From Aromatoleum evansii (GTDB lineage: Bacteria > Pseudomonadota > Gammaproteobacteria > Burkholderiales > Rhodocyclaceae), in contig NZ_WTVK01000001.1 of the NCBI RefSeq assembly GCF_012910805.1, positions 62,001 through 126,000 on the forward strand: 64,000 nucleotides of DNA, given 5' to 3'. Position numbers and translations under genes: made by a program. A model generated the notes under the pieces. The model was not told the origin of the DNA. It ran no database searches and saw nothing but the letters and a program-made list of their open reading frames with translations. Below, piece by piece: positions 23,420 to 33,077 of the stretch; position 1 is the stretch's first letter; every line of letters begins with the position of its first letter.

Positions 23420-24811
23420 ATGACCAGTCAGAAAGATCTTGTTTTCGACCAGCAGTTGATTCGTCGGTTCGACATCAACGGGCCGCGTTACACGTCCTAC
23501 CCGACGGCCGATCGCTTCGTCGAAGCGTTCGATGCCCGTGCATTGCGGGACTGGCTGGCGCAACGCGGTGTGGGCGGCGTGAGTAAACCGCTCTCATTAT
23601 ACTTCCACATCCCCTTCTGTAACACGATCTGCTATTACTGCGCCTGCAACAAGATCATCACCAAGGATCATGCGCGCTCGGCCAAGTACCTGAAATATCT
23701 CGATAAGGAAATCGAGATGCAGGCAGCCGCGCTGGGCGGAAGCCATCAGGTCACGCAGCTGCACCTGGGCGGCGGCACGCCGACCTTCCTGTCGCACGAC
23801 GAGCTGCGCCAGCTCATGGACTCGGTGCGCAAACGCTTCACGCTGGTGCCGAACGGCGAATACTCGATCGAAGTCGATCCGCGCAAGGTCGATTTCGACA
23901 CGGTCAAACTGCTCGCCGACCTTGGCTTCAACCGCATGAGCGTCGGTGTGCAGGACTTCAACGAGGACGTGCAGGAGGCGGTCAACCGCATCCAGAGCTA
24001 CGACGAAACCAAGCTCGTGATCGATGCCGCCCGTGCCACCGGCTTCAAGTCGATCAGCATGGACCTGATCTACGGCCTGCCGCGCCAGAACATCATCAGC
24101 TTCAACCGCACGCTCGAGCAGGTGCTGGAGCTGTCGCCCGATCGCATCTCGCTGTACAGCTACGCCCACCTGCCGGGTCTGTTCAAGCCGCAGCGGCGCA
24201 TCGCGATCAACGACATGCCGACGTCCGACACCAAGCTGCAGATCCTGCAGCTGGCGATCCGCCGCCTGACCGAGGCGGGCTATGTCTATATCGGCATGGA
24301 CCACTTCGCGAAGCCGGACGACGAGCTGACGATCGCGCAGCGCCAGGGGCGCCTGCACCGGAATTTCCAGGGCTATTCGACGCAGGCCGAGTGCGACCTG
24401 CTGGCCTTCGGCGTCTCGGCGATCGGCAAGATCGGTCCGGTGTATTCGCAGAACGTGAAGACGCTCGACGAGTACTACGATGCCCTCGATCGCGACGAAC
24501 TCCCCGTCCTGCGCGGCATCGAGCTTACTGCCGACGACCTGCTGCGCCGCTCGATCATCCAGGCGCTGATGTGCCATTTCGAGCTGTCGATCGACTCGAT
24601 AGAGATCGCGCACTTGATCAAGTTCGACGAATATTTCGCCGACGAGCTCGAGGATCTCAAGGCGATGGAGGAGGCCGGGCTGCTGAAGGTCAGCGACAAG
24701 TGGATCAGCGTGCTGCCCCCGGGGCGTCTTCTGGTGCGGGGTATCGCAATGGTGTTCGACCGCTACCTGCGCGCAGACCGCGAGCGCGCGCGCTATTCGA
24801 AGGTCATCTGA
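23420..24811 (+). CDS. hemN: HemN, oxygen-independent coproporphyrinogen III dehydrogenase
   Basis: A 463-residue radical SAM enzyme. The cluster motif is CNTICYYCACNK after YFHIPF, followed by LHLGGGTPTFL, the IEVDPRKV stretch, the MDLIYGLPRQ segment and a C-terminal HemN domain. It makes protoporphyrinogen IX precursor without oxygen, supplying heme for respiratory enzymes. ATG 23420 gives the family length; ATG 23399 is in frame 7 codons earlier but would coincide with the predicted transcript start. It is divergent from fnr behind an FNR box. Confidence 0.95.
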   Translation: MTSQKDLVFDQQLIRRFDINGPRYTSYPTADRFVEAFDARALRDWLAQRGVGGVSKPLSLYFHIPFCNTICYYCACNKIITKDHARSAKYLKYLDKEIEMQAAALGGSHQVTQLHLGGGTPTFLSHDELRQLMDSVRKRFTLVPNGEYSIEVDPRKVDFDTVKLLADLGFNRMSVGVQDFNEDVQEAVNRIQSYDETKLVIDAARATGFKSISMDLIYGLPRQNIISFNRTLEQVLELSPDRISLYSYAHLPGLFKPQRRIAINDMPTSDTKLQILQLAIRRLTEAGYVYIGMDHFAKPDDELTIAQRQGRLHRNFQGYSTQAECDLLAFGVSAIGKIGPVYSQNVKTLDEYYDALDRDELPVLRGIELTADDLLRRSIIQALMCHFELSIDSIEIAHLIKFDEYFADELEDLKAMEEAGLLKVSDKWISVLPPGRLLVRGIAMVFDRYLRADRERARYSKVI

Positions 24812-24939
24812 ACCGAGCGCACTGCCCGCGGGCGCGGGCTGTGCAGGGCAGGAGAAGGTGATACAGTGCGGGCGTCCTCGGGCGCCCGTTTCTTTTTGCG
24901 CTGCGGCCGCGGGCTTCTTCTGTCTTTCCCATCGTCGCC

Positions 24940-25647
24940 ATGCCTGAAACCGGTTACATCGCAGCCTTCCTGACCGGCCTTCTGGGAGGCACGCACTGCG
25001 TCAGCATGTGTGGCGGCATCGTCGGTGCGCTCACCGTGAACATGCCCGGCCGGGCCGGTCGCCAGTGGCAGGTGCACCTCGCCTACAACCTCGGCCGGAT
25101 TGCCACCTACACCGCGCTGGGCGGTGCCCTCGGTGCCCTCGGCACGGTAGGCATGCTGTTCTCGGACAGCCTGCCGGTGCAGATGGGCCTGTACGTGCTC
25201 GCGAACCTGATGCTCGTCGCCCTGGGCTTGTACTTGACCGGCTTCACACGCCTGCTCGCGCCCGTCGAACGCGCGGGCCTCGTGCTGTGGAAACGCGTGC
25301 AACCTTTCACTGCACGCTTCATCCCCGCCCGTTCGGTCGGCCAGGCCTTGCCGCTAGGGCTGCTGTGGGGATTCCTGCCCTGCGGCCTCGTCTATAGCGT
25401 GCTGACGACTGCCCTGGTGACCGGCTCGGCAGGGCGCGGGGCGGGGCTGATGCTGGCCTTCGGGCTCGGTACGCTGCCCAACCTGATGCTTGCGGGGATG
25501 GTGTTCAAGCGCTTCCGCGACATCACGCGCAACCGCCGCGTCCGTTTCGTCGCCGGAATGCTCGTCCTCGGTTTCGGCGTGTTCGGGCTGTTCCATGCCC
25601 CCAGCCTCGGCGGCGCGCTCTGGCGCGGCGTCGTGTGCGAGGTGTGA
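24940..25647 (+). CDS. TauE/SafE (DsbD_2-like) membrane protein near the FNR-HemN locus
   Basis: A 235-residue membrane protein with about six helices. The motif GTHCVSMCGGI near residue 17 and WGFLPCGLVYS in the middle are the two cysteine motifs of this family, annotated as sulfite exporter TauE/SafE or cytochrome biogenesis-like. Relatives often sit beside cbb3 oxidase or fnr-hemN genes, and a role in metal or heme delivery for oxidase maturation is plausible. The actual substrate cannot be read from sequence. It follows hemN by 128 bp. Confidence 0.75.
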   Translation: MPETGYIAAFLTGLLGGTHCVSMCGGIVGALTVNMPGRAGRQWQVHLAYNLGRIATYTALGGALGALGTVGMLFSDSLPVQMGLYVLANLMLVALGLYLTGFTRLLAPVERAGLVLWKRVQPFTARFIPARSVGQALPLGLLWGFLPCGLVYSVLTTALVTGSAGRGAGLMLAFGLGTLPNLMLAGMVFKRFRDITRNRRVRFVAGMLVLGFGVFGLFHAPSLGGALWRGVVCEV

Positions 25648-25689
25648 GGGCTCAGCCAGGCCGTTGGTGTGGTGGCCGGGCGCGAGCCT

Positions 25690-26118
25690 TCACTCGCGTG
25701 CAGGGGGCTCGGCGGCGTTCGCGAGGGCGTGGAGGATCGGGCAGGGGGCGGGCGCCTCCGTATGCTCGCAACAGGACACGAGCCCCTGCAGCGCGCCGCG
25801 CATCTCCTCCAACTGGCGGATGCGCGACTCGACATCCGCGATCTTCGCCTGGGCGAACGCGCGTGCCCGTTCGCGGTCTGTTTCTTCGTCCAGCGCGAGC
25901 AGCTCCGAGACCTCGTCGAGGCTGAAGCCGAGCGCTTGGGCACGGCGGATGAAGCGCAGGCGAGCGACTTCGTCCATTCCGTAGACGCGGAACGCGCCCC
26001 GGTGGGCGCCGTTCGCCGCGAGCAGGCCGCGACGCTGGTAATAGCGCACGGTTTCGACGCCGACTCCGGCGGATTTCGCCAGCGCACCGATGGTGAGGGT
26101 ACTGATGGGGGTGTTCAT
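25690..26118 (-). CDS. MerR-family metal-responsive regulator
   Basis: A 142-residue MerR protein: [26 protein letters not shown] is split between the winged helix and wing, and a long dimerisation helix follows. The metal loop near the C-terminus has [15 protein letters not shown], matching Cys117 and Cys126 of mercury MerR. The Cys82 counterpart is replaced (EETDRERA where MerR has THCEEA). It is divergent from a Cu(+)-type ATPase with a MerR-type operator in between. CueR would have a different loop, so metal specificity (Cu, Hg, Pb or other) is open. Confidence 0.82.
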   Translation of the reverse strand: MNTPISTLTIGALAKSAGVGVETVRYYQRRGLLAANGAHRGAFRVYGMDEVARLRFIRRAQALGFSLDEVSELLALDEETDRERARAFAQAKIADVESRIRQLEEMRGALQGLVSCCEHTEAPAPCPILHALANAAEPPARE

Positions 26119-26123
26119 GGGGG

Positions 26124-26155
26124 TTGACTCCGTACTTCGGTACAGGGTTTAGACT
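26124..26155 (+). promoter_or_regulatory. MerR-type promoter/operator of the copA-like gene
   Basis: -35 TTGACT (26124-26129) and -10 TAGACT (26150-26155) are separated by an over-long 20-bp spacer (19 bp if TTAGAC is the -10). Within the spacer lies GTAC-TTCG-GTAC (26132-26143), close to the mer operator core. The long spacer requires MerR-induced DNA distortion. The regulator's own ATG is only 6 bp to the left. Confidence 0.82.
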
Positions 26156-26240
26156 GCCACCAGACGTTCCGTTCCGCAAGCGCCGAACGGGCCGTGCGGA
26201 TCCGGGGAGGATCCGGAACCTGGCGAATGGAGTGGTGCAG

Positions 26241-28643
26241 ATGAGTGCTCCCGAAACGACAATGAAGAGCCCGACACTGGAGTTGCCGGTGTCCGGTATG
26301 ACCTGCGCCGCGTGTGCGGCGCGGATCGAAAAGGTGCTGAAACGTTTGCCGGGGGTGGACGCCTCGGTCAATCTCGCCGCGGAAAAGGCGCGCGTGAGTT
26401 TCAGCGATCCGGCCAGCGGACCCGAGCAGGTGATTGCGGCGATCCGCAAGGCCGGATTCGATGTGCCGCAGGCGACGATGGAACTCGCCGTCACGGGCAT
26501 GACCTGTGCAGCGTGCGCGACTCGGTTGGAAAAGGTGCTTAACCGGCTGCCGGGCGTCGATGCTGCGGTGAATTTCGCGACCGAACGCGCGACGCTGCGC
26601 TTCCAGCCGGGGCTTGTCGTTCCCGAGGCCATTCGCGAGGCCGTGCGTCGCGCGGGCTTCGAAGGGGTGGAAACGGGCATCGCCGCGCGCGAGCAGCAGC
26701 GCCTGCAGCAGGCGCAGGCGTGGAAGTCGGACATGCGGCGCTTCTGGATCGCCGCGCTGCTCACCTTGCCGCTGCTGGCACAGATGCCCCTGATGTTCGG
26801 CGGGCAATTGGCGGGCGCGCACGAACTCGTTCCCCGCTGGCTGCAGCTGCTGCTCGCCACACCGGTGCAGTTCTGGATCGGCGCGCGCTTCTACCGCGGC
26901 GCGTGGTCCGCCCTGCGCGGGGGCGGGGCCAACATGGATGTGCTGGTGGTGCTCGGAACGTCGATGGCGTGGATCTACAGCACGGCGGTGACGCTGCTCG
27001 GTCGTCACGACCTGCACGTGTATTTCGAGGCGTCGGCGACGATCATCACGCTGATCCTGCTCGGCAAGTTGCTCGAGGCGCGTGCCAAGGCGCGCACGAC
27101 GGCGGCGCTCGATGCCTTGCTGCGCCTGCAGCCCAAGCTCGCGTTCGTCGAGCGCGACGGCGAGATCGTTTCCGTTCCCGTGGAGACCCTGCAGCCCGAA
27201 GACCGCTTCGTGGTGCGCCCCGGCGATGCGATCCCGGTGGATGGCGAGGTCGAGTCGGGTGAGTCGGCGATCAACGAGGCAATGCTGACGGGGGAAAGCA
27301 TGCCGGTCGACAAGCGCCCGGGCGACAAGGTGTTTGCGGCCACCCTGAATGGACAGGGGGTCTTGCGCTGCCGGGCGACCGGTGTCGGGGCGCATACGCT
27401 GCTGGCGGGAATCATTCGCATGGTCGAGCAGGCGCAGGGCTCGAAGGCGCCCGTGCAGCGGCTCGCGGACCGCATCGCGGCCGTTTTCGTTCCTGTCGTC
27501 GTGGCGATAGCGGCGCTTACTTTCGTCGGCTGGTGGTGGCTGGCGGGGGACTTCGCCCAGGCATTGATCAGCGCCGTTGCGGTGTTGGTGATCGCATGTC
27601 CCTGTGCGCTCGGGCTGGCGACCCCCACCGCGATCATGGTCGGAACGGGGCAAGGGGCCCGTGCGGGCATGCTGGTGAAAAATGCCGAGGCGCTCGAGCT
27701 GGCGGAAAGGATCAGGGTGCTCGCGGTGGACAAGACCGGCACGCTGACGGAGGGGGCGCCGGAGGTGAGCGACGTGATTCCCGCCGCCGGGTGGAGTCGC
27801 GAGGACTTGCTTGCGATCGCGGGCGCACTGGAGGCGACGAGCGCCCACCCGATCGCCGCGGCGATCGTCCGTGCCGCGCGCGAATCCGGGGCGCAGCGTG
27901 CTTCGGCGGAAGAGGTGGTGGCTGTAGGGGGCAAGGGACTTGCGGGGCGCGTCGAGGGGCGTGAGGTGCTCATCGGCACGCCGGGTTTCCTCGACGAGCG
28001 GCAGGCCTCGGTGGATGCCGCGGTTTGCGAGCGGATGGCGGCGGGGGGCAAGACCCTCGTGGCCGTGGCCGTCGATGGCGTGTTCGCGGGTGTCATCGGC
28101 GTGGCGGACCGCGTCCGCGCCGATTCGGCCGCGGCGGTCGCGCGCCTCAAGGCGCGCGGTCTGCGGGTGGTGATGCTGACCGGCGATCACCCGGCCACGG
28201 CCGCCGCGATTGCGGCGCAGACGGGCATCGAGGACTGGCGCGCGGGCGTGCTGCCGGGAGATAAGGCCGCTGCGGTGAAGGCCCTCGCCGGCCACGGACG
28301 GGTCGGCATGGCGGGCGACGGCATCAACGACGCCCCCGCATTAGCGGCTGCCGACGTATCGTTTGCAATCGGTGTCGGCGCCGACGTCGCGGTCGAGGCT
28401 GCGGACATCACGCTGGTGAGGAACAGCCTGCACGGGGTGGCGGATGCGATCGATCTGTCGCGCGCGACGCTGTCCAAGATCCGGCAGAATCTGTTCTTTG
28501 CCTTCATCTACAACGTGCTGGGCATCCCGCTGGCGGCGCTGGGTCTCCTCAATCCGGTGATTGCCGCTGCGGCGATGGCGATGAGTTCGGTTTCGGTAGT
28601 CACCAATTCGCTGCTGCTGCGGCGTTGGGCGCCGGACCGATGA
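26241..28643 (+). CDS. copA: Copper-exporting P1B-1 ATPase (CopA type)
   Basis: An 800-residue P-type ATPase with two N-terminal heavy-metal domains ([13 protein letters not shown] and [13 protein letters not shown]), TGES, the membrane motif [30 protein letters not shown] and [14 protein letters not shown] late YNVLG and [15 protein letters not shown] match the P1B-1 Cu(+) signature (N/Y and M-S-S in helices 7 and 8). It exports Cu(I) from the cytoplasm. ATG 26241 follows GGAG by 8 nt; the open frame reaches back to the -35 region but that part is leader. A CopZ-like gene follows after 24 bp. Confidence 0.93.
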   Translation: MSAPETTMKSPTLELPVSGMTCAACAARIEKVLKRLPGVDASVNLAAEKARVSFSDPASGPEQVIAAIRKAGFDVPQATMELAVTGMTCAACATRLEKVLNRLPGVDAAVNFATERATLRFQPGLVVPEAIREAVRRAGFEGVETGIAAREQQRLQQAQAWKSDMRRFWIAALLTLPLLAQMPLMFGGQLAGAHELVPRWLQLLLATPVQFWIGARFYRGAWSALRGGGANMDVLVVLGTSMAWIYSTAVTLLGRHDLHVYFEASATIITLILLGKLLEARAKARTTAALDALLRLQPKLAFVERDGEIVSVPVETLQPEDRFVVRPGDAIPVDGEVESGESAINEAMLTGESMPVDKRPGDKVFAATLNGQGVLRCRATGVGAHTLLAGIIRMVEQAQGSKAPVQRLADRIAAVFVPVVVAIAALTFVGWWWLAGDFAQALISAVAVLVIACPCALGLATPTAIMVGTGQGARAGMLVKNAEALELAERIRVLAVDKTGTLTEGAPEVSDVIPAAGWSREDLLAIAGALEATSAHPIAAAIVRAARESGAQRASAEEVVAVGGKGLAGRVEGREVLIGTPGFLDERQASVDAAVCERMAAGGKTLVAVAVDGVFAGVIGVADRVRADSAAAVARLKARGLRVVMLTGDHPATAAAIAAQTGIEDWRAGVLPGDKAAAVKALAGHGRVGMAGDGINDAPALAAADVSFAIGVGADVAVEAADITLVRNSLHGVADAIDLSRATLSKIRQNLFFAFIYNVLGIPLAALGLLNPVIAAAAMAMSSVSVVTNSLLLRRWAPDR

Positions 28644-28667
28644 GCCGACTTCTCGGGAGAAACTGAT

Positions 28668-28877
28668 ATGGCGGAAGTGACGATCAAGGTCGAGGACATG
28701 AGCTGCGGCGGCTGCGTGCGCAACGTGACGACGGTCCTCAAGGCGCTGCCGGGCGTGAGCGATGCCCAGGTGTCGCTCGAAGCGGCCCAGGCCGTGATCC
28801 AGTACGATCCGGCAAAAGTGTCGGTCGAGGCGATGCGCGCGGCGGTCGAGGATGCCGGCTTCGGCAGTCCCGCCTGA
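28668..28877 (+). CDS. copZ: CopZ-like heavy-metal chaperone
   Basis: A 69-residue ferredoxin-like heavy-metal-associated domain with the metal site MSCGGCVRNV near residue 11. It follows the copper ATPase by 24 bp, so it is likely the cytosolic Cu(I) chaperone delivering to CopA. ATG 28668 lies after GGGAGAAACTGAT. The glycine pair in CGGC rather than CAAC differs from most CopZ proteins but is common in MerP-like or related chaperones. Confidence 0.88.
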   Translation: MAEVTIKVEDMSCGGCVRNVTTVLKALPGVSDAQVSLEAAQAVIQYDPAKVSVEAMRAAVEDAGFGSPA

Positions 28878-28893
28878 CGAGGCACTGCGGGGC

Positions 28894-29712
28894 TCAGTCG
28901 TCCAGTTTGAAGACGATGGGCACCAGGAGCGAGCTTTCGATGGCTGTTTCGCCTTGGCGAGCCGGCACGAATCGCCATGACTGCACGGTCTCCCGGGCGG
29001 CGTCGTCCAGCCTCGGATGCCCGCTGCTGTGCGCGACTTCCACCGCTTCGGCGCGCCCGTCGGGGCGCACGCGCACGCGCAGCGTGACCTTTCCCTGTTC
29101 GCCGCGCCGCCGCGACAGCTTCGGATACTGGGGCGCGGGGTTTTCGAGATAGGCGGCGTCGTACCTCGGCGCATGGAACGACGCACCGGCTGCCGTCGCG
29201 CTCCGGGCCGGCGCAGCGTCCGTGATCCCGGCGGGCGCCGATGTGTTGCGGGTCGTGGGGGTGTGCGGGTCTCCGCCGGGCTCCGGCTCTGCCTGCAGCT
29301 GTGGCGAGTGTGTGTCAGGCTCGGCACGTCCGGCGGAAGCGGCGGTCAGCTCCGCGGAGGGTGGGGGGGAGGCGGCAGAGTCCGCCCGGCGTCCGTGGGG
29401 CTTTGCGGGGGGCGGAGCGGCTAATTTCCGGGCCGGAACCGAGAGATGCGTGACGGGCGCAGCGTGCGGATCGGGCGAGGCGAGGTGCGTCCCCGATCGG
29501 GGCTGCGCGTCTGCGGCAAGCAGGCGGACGCTGATGGCCGCCGCTTCGGCCAGCTGCGGTTCCCGCTGGGGCTCGCCTCCCAGCCCGGAGAGTGCGGCCA
29601 GTCCGGCCGCGTGCGCGCCGGCGACCGCGGCCAGCCAGCCCCAATGGACCGCTCGCAGCCCTTGCTTCGGGCGGCGCGATGGTGGCGAGGCCGTGGGAGG
29701 CGGTGCGGGCAT
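28894..29712 (-). CDS. tonB: TonB family protein
   Basis: A 272-residue protein: one N-terminal membrane helix ([20 protein letters not shown], residues about 24-44), a long Pro/Ala-rich periplasmic spacer (45-180), and a C-terminal TonB domain with [27 protein letters not shown] and [14 protein letters not shown]. TonB couples the proton gradient through ExbBD to outer-membrane receptors. No exbB or exbD is adjacent, so this is an orphan copy. It lies convergent with copZ, 16 bp apart. The start lacks an obvious ribosome site. Confidence 0.85.
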   Translation of the reverse strand: MPAPPPTASPPSRRPKQGLRAVHWGWLAAVAGAHAAGLAALSGLGGEPQREPQLAEAAAISVRLLAADAQPRSGTHLASPDPHAAPVTHLSVPARKLAAPPPAKPHGRRADSAASPPPSAELTAASAGRAEPDTHSPQLQAEPEPGGDPHTPTTRNTSAPAGITDAAPARSATAAGASFHAPRYDAAYLENPAPQYPKLSRRRGEQGKVTLRVRVRPDGRAEAVEVAHSSGHPRLDDAARETVQSWRFVPARQGETAIESSLLVPIVFKLDD

Positions 29713-29841
29713 CCGGAGCAGGCGTATTCGTGCAATCAGGGCGCGCGATTATAGCGTGCCGGGCGGAATGCCCGGGGCGCCCTGCTTCGCCGGCTGGTCG
29801 CCGAATGTTTCAAGCTGCCGACGACAGGGGTTATTTCCACA

Positions 29842-29847
29842 TATAAT
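29842..29847 (+). promoter_or_regulatory. -10 element of the ppa promoter
   Basis: Consensus TATAAT 32 bp before the ppa start codon; the -35 region is weak. A GGGAGGGAAG ribosome site precedes the ATG. Confidence 0.55.
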
Positions 29848-29878
29848 TCGCCCCACAAAATTTTCACGGGAGGGAAGT

Positions 29879-30409
29879 ATGGGTTTCGATCAGGTGAAGG
29901 CCGGCAAGGACGTGCCGAACGATATCAACGTCATCATCGAGATTCCGGCTCAGGCCGATCCGATCAAGTTCGAGGTGGACAAGGATAGCGGCGCGGTGTT
30001 CGTCGACCGCTTCATGGGCACCTCGATGCGCTACCCGATCAACTACGGCTACGTTCCGCACACGATCGCCGGTGATGGCGACCCGGTCGACGTGCTGGTC
30101 GTGACGCCCTTCCCGCTGCTGCCGGGCGTGGTGATCCGCTGCCGTCCCGTCGGCGTGCTGAAGATGGAAGATGAGTCGGGCCAGGACGCGAAGGTCGTCG
30201 CGGTTCCCGTCTCCAAGCTGACCCCGCTGTACGACAAGGTGCAGACCACCGACGACCTGCCCGAACTGCTGATGAAGCAGACCGTGCACTTCTTCGAGCA
30301 CTACAAGGATCTCGAGCCGGGCAAGTGGGTCAAGGTGCTGGGCTGGGGTTCGGTCGAAGATGCCAAGAAGGAAATCCTCGACGGCCTGAACAACGCTGCC
30401 GGCAAGTAA
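29879..30409 (+). CDS. ppa: Inorganic pyrophosphatase
   Basis: A 176-residue family I soluble pyrophosphatase. The active-site acidic residues appear in [37 protein letters not shown] (the DGDPVDVLV signature) and [15 protein letters not shown]. It hydrolyses PPi and pulls biosynthetic reactions forward. ATG 29879 is chosen for its ribosome site and family N-terminus although the frame is open upstream. It is flanked by a TATAAT promoter and a strong terminator, so it is transcribed alone. Confidence 0.97.
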   Translation: MGFDQVKAGKDVPNDINVIIEIPAQADPIKFEVDKDSGAVFVDRFMGTSMRYPINYGYVPHTIAGDGDPVDVLVVTPFPLLPGVVIRCRPVGVLKMEDESGQDAKVVAVPVSKLTPLYDKVQTTDDLPELLMKQTVHFFEHYKDLEPGKWVKVLGWGSVEDAKKEILDGLNNAAGK

Positions 30410-30433
30410 TCACGGCACCGTCTGCAGGATGAG

Positions 30434-30466
30434 GATGGCCCGCCAGAGCGCGGGCCATCTGCTTTT
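30434..30466 (+). terminator. Terminator after ppa
   Basis: Perfect 10-bp stem GATGGCCCGC (30434-30443) and GCGGGCCATC (30450-30459), loop CAGAGC, then TGCTTTT. Confidence 0.8.
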
Positions 30467-30484
30467 CAGGGGAAGGTGAAAGCG

Positions 30485-30883
30485 CTAGCCGAGCTTGCAG
30501 TCGCTGGCGAGCGGCTTGTTCGTGTCGCGGTCGAGCAGGATGCTCTTCCACGGCAGGTCGATCCATACCAGGCCGCTGCGTTCGTCCTCGAAGCGCGGCA
30601 GCCCCGAGTGCGACGGATTGCGCGCGAGCTGGTAGCGTTTTCCGCTCCAGCCGATGTGAACCTGGCTGGCATTGCCGGCCGTACGCTGCACGTCGACGCG
30701 CCGCCCCATGTCGCAGCGATATGTGCCGCTCGCAAGCTGGAATTCCAGCTGCTGATTATCCGTGCTCGCCGGGGTATCGAGGACGCCGGGCTCCGTTCCC
30801 GCGCCTGCGGAGGGCGCAGGCGGCGTGCTCGAACATGCGGCGAGGGCGAGAAGCGAAGCGAGGAGCGCGAACCGGACTGGCAT
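30485..30883 (-). CDS. MliC-like lipoprotein (c-type lysozyme inhibitor family)
   Basis: A 132-residue lipoprotein with a lipobox LLALAAC (lipidated Cys about 17) followed by SSTPP. The mature part after residue 45 contains FQLASGTYRCDMGRRVDVQ, the MliC/PliC opening with its disulphide Cys, and ends in LASDCKLG with the partner Cys. Such proteins protect peptidoglycan from host lysozyme. The invariant S-G-x-x-Y region is only partly matched (SHSGLPRFEDE), so inhibition is not certain. ATG 30883 gives the signal peptide; the frame is open further upstream. Confidence 0.72.
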   Translation of the reverse strand: MPVRFALLASLLALAACSSTPPAPSAGAGTEPGVLDTPASTDNQQLEFQLASGTYRCDMGRRVDVQRTAGNASQVHIGWSGKRYQLARNPSHSGLPRFEDERSGLVWIDLPWKSILLDRDTNKPLASDCKLG

Positions 30884-31049
30884 CGAATGATCCGTTGGGG
30901 TACTTGATGATTGCATTCTAGTTCCCCGCTGTCGGGCGTCGTGCCGGCTGCCGGCAGTCAAGCGTAACAGAAGGTTTCCCGCGTAAGGTGGGCTGTTCGC
31001 GCAGGTGGGCGGCTGCCGGGACGCGACCCGACGCGGTATAGTTGCGCCC

Positions 31050-32675
31050 ATGAAACCGCATGCTCAATCGCTCTCCATCGCCGTTGCCCAACTGAATTGC
31101 ACGGTGGGCGACCTGAAGGCGAACGCCGACCGGATCATCCGCGCCGTCGAACAGGCCCGCACGCTCGGCGCCGACCTCGTCCTGACCCCAGAGCTCGCGT
31201 TGTCGGGCTACCCGCCCGAGGACCTGCTGCTCCGCCCTGACTTCTACCGCGCCTGCGCGCGCGAAGTGGCGCGCATCGCCGAGCATACGCAGGGCATAAC
31301 GCTCGTGCTCGGCCATCCGGAGGCACGTCAGGCCAAGCGCTACAACGCGGCCTCGGTGATTCGCGACGGACGGATCCTGACCACGTATCACAAGCATCAC
31401 CTGCCGAACTACGAGGTGTTCGACGAGGAGCGCTATTTCGACCACGGACGGGCGGCGTGCGTTTTCGAACTGAAGGGTGTGAAGCTTGGCGTGAATATCT
31501 GCGCGGACCTGTGGGAGCCCGGTCCGGCTGAGCTCGCCCGCGTCGAGGGGGCGCAGGTGCTGCTCGGTCTCAACGCCTCTCCCTACCACATGAACAAGTT
31601 GCAGCGCCGTTATGAGGTGTTGCGCGAGCGGGTGGGCGGCACCGGTTTGCCGGTGGTTTACTGCAACATGGTGGGCGGACAGGACGAACTGGTGTTCGAT
31701 GGCGCCTCGTTTGCGCTCAATCCGGACGGATCGCTCGCCTGGCAGACGTCCGCGTTCGATGAGCGCCTCGACATCGTTCGCCTGCAGGGCGATCGCTGGG
31801 TGGATGGCGAGCAGATCGATGGGCGTCCGATCGAAGCCGAGGTGTATGAGGCGCTCAAGGTGGGCGTGCGTGACTATCTGGGCAAGAATGGTTTTCCGGG
31901 CGCCCTGATCGGACTCTCCGGCGGTATCGATTCGGCCCTGACGCTGTGCATCGCGGTCGATGCCCTCGGCGCCGACAAGGTGCGGGCGGTGATGATGCAA
32001 TCGCCCTACACCGCACAGATGAGCCTCGACGACTCGCGCGAACTGGTGGCGAACCTTGGTGTCCGTTATGACGAGATCCCGATCGAGCCGGCGATGGAGA
32101 CCTTCGCAGGCATGCTTGCGGACCAGTTCCGCGGCTTGGCGGCGGACACCACCGAGGAGAACCTGCAGAGCCGCATCCGCGGCATGATCCTCATGGCGCT
32201 GTCGAACAAGACCGGCGCGATCGTGCTCACGACCGGCAACAAGAGCGAGATGGCGACCGGCTACGCGACGCTGTACGGTGACATGGCGGGCGGCTTCGCT
32301 GTGCTCAAGGATCTCTACAAGACCTTCGTGTTCAGACTCGCGCGCTGGCGCAACACCGTCAGCCCGGTGATCCCGGAAAACATCATCACGCGGCCGCCTT
32401 CGGCGGAGCTCAAGCCCGACCAGAAGGACCAGGATTCGCTGCCGCCGTATGAGGTGCTCGATGCGATCATCGAAGCGTACATGGAGCGCGACGAGTCGCC
32501 GCGGGACATCATCGCCGCGGGCTATCCGGAAGCCGATGTGCGCCGCACGGTGGCGATGCTCAAGCGCAACGAGTACAAGCGCCGTCAGGCGCCGGTCGGA
32601 ATCCGCGTAACCAAGAGAGGATTCGGCAGAGACTGGCGTTATCCGATAACATCGCGCTATCAGGACGAATATTGA
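31050..32675 (+). CDS. nadE: Glutamine-dependent NAD+ synthetase
   Basis: A 541-residue fusion of an N-terminal nitrilase-type glutaminase domain and a C-terminal NAD synthetase. The glutaminase triad is Glu in LTPELALSGYPPED, Lys in YHKHHLPNYEVFDEERYF and Cys in GVNICADLWEP. The synthetase P-loop is LSGGIDSALTL, with TTGNKSEMATGY later. It makes NAD from deamido-NAD using glutamine or ammonia. ATG 31050 starts the family sequence. glnB begins 51 bp downstream and may be co-transcribed, linking nitrogen status. Confidence 0.96.
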   Translation: MKPHAQSLSIAVAQLNCTVGDLKANADRIIRAVEQARTLGADLVLTPELALSGYPPEDLLLRPDFYRACAREVARIAEHTQGITLVLGHPEARQAKRYNAASVIRDGRILTTYHKHHLPNYEVFDEERYFDHGRAACVFELKGVKLGVNICADLWEPGPAELARVEGAQVLLGLNASPYHMNKLQRRYEVLRERVGGTGLPVVYCNMVGGQDELVFDGASFALNPDGSLAWQTSAFDERLDIVRLQGDRWVDGEQIDGRPIEAEVYEALKVGVRDYLGKNGFPGALIGLSGGIDSALTLCIAVDALGADKVRAVMMQSPYTAQMSLDDSRELVANLGVRYDEIPIEPAMETFAGMLADQFRGLAADTTEENLQSRIRGMILMALSNKTGAIVLTTGNKSEMATGYATLYGDMAGGFAVLKDLYKTFVFRLARWRNTVSPVIPENIITRPPSAELKPDQKDQDSLPPYEVLDAIIEAYMERDESPRDIIAAGYPEADVRRTVAMLKRNEYKRRQAPVGIRVTKRGFGRDWRYPITSRYQDEY

Positions 32676-33065
<390 letters not shown>

Positions 33066-33077
33066 GCGGCGCCCGTA

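Noticed and set aside
26115-28295. 726-codon frame antisense to copA
   Set aside because: Antisense artefact with no family features.
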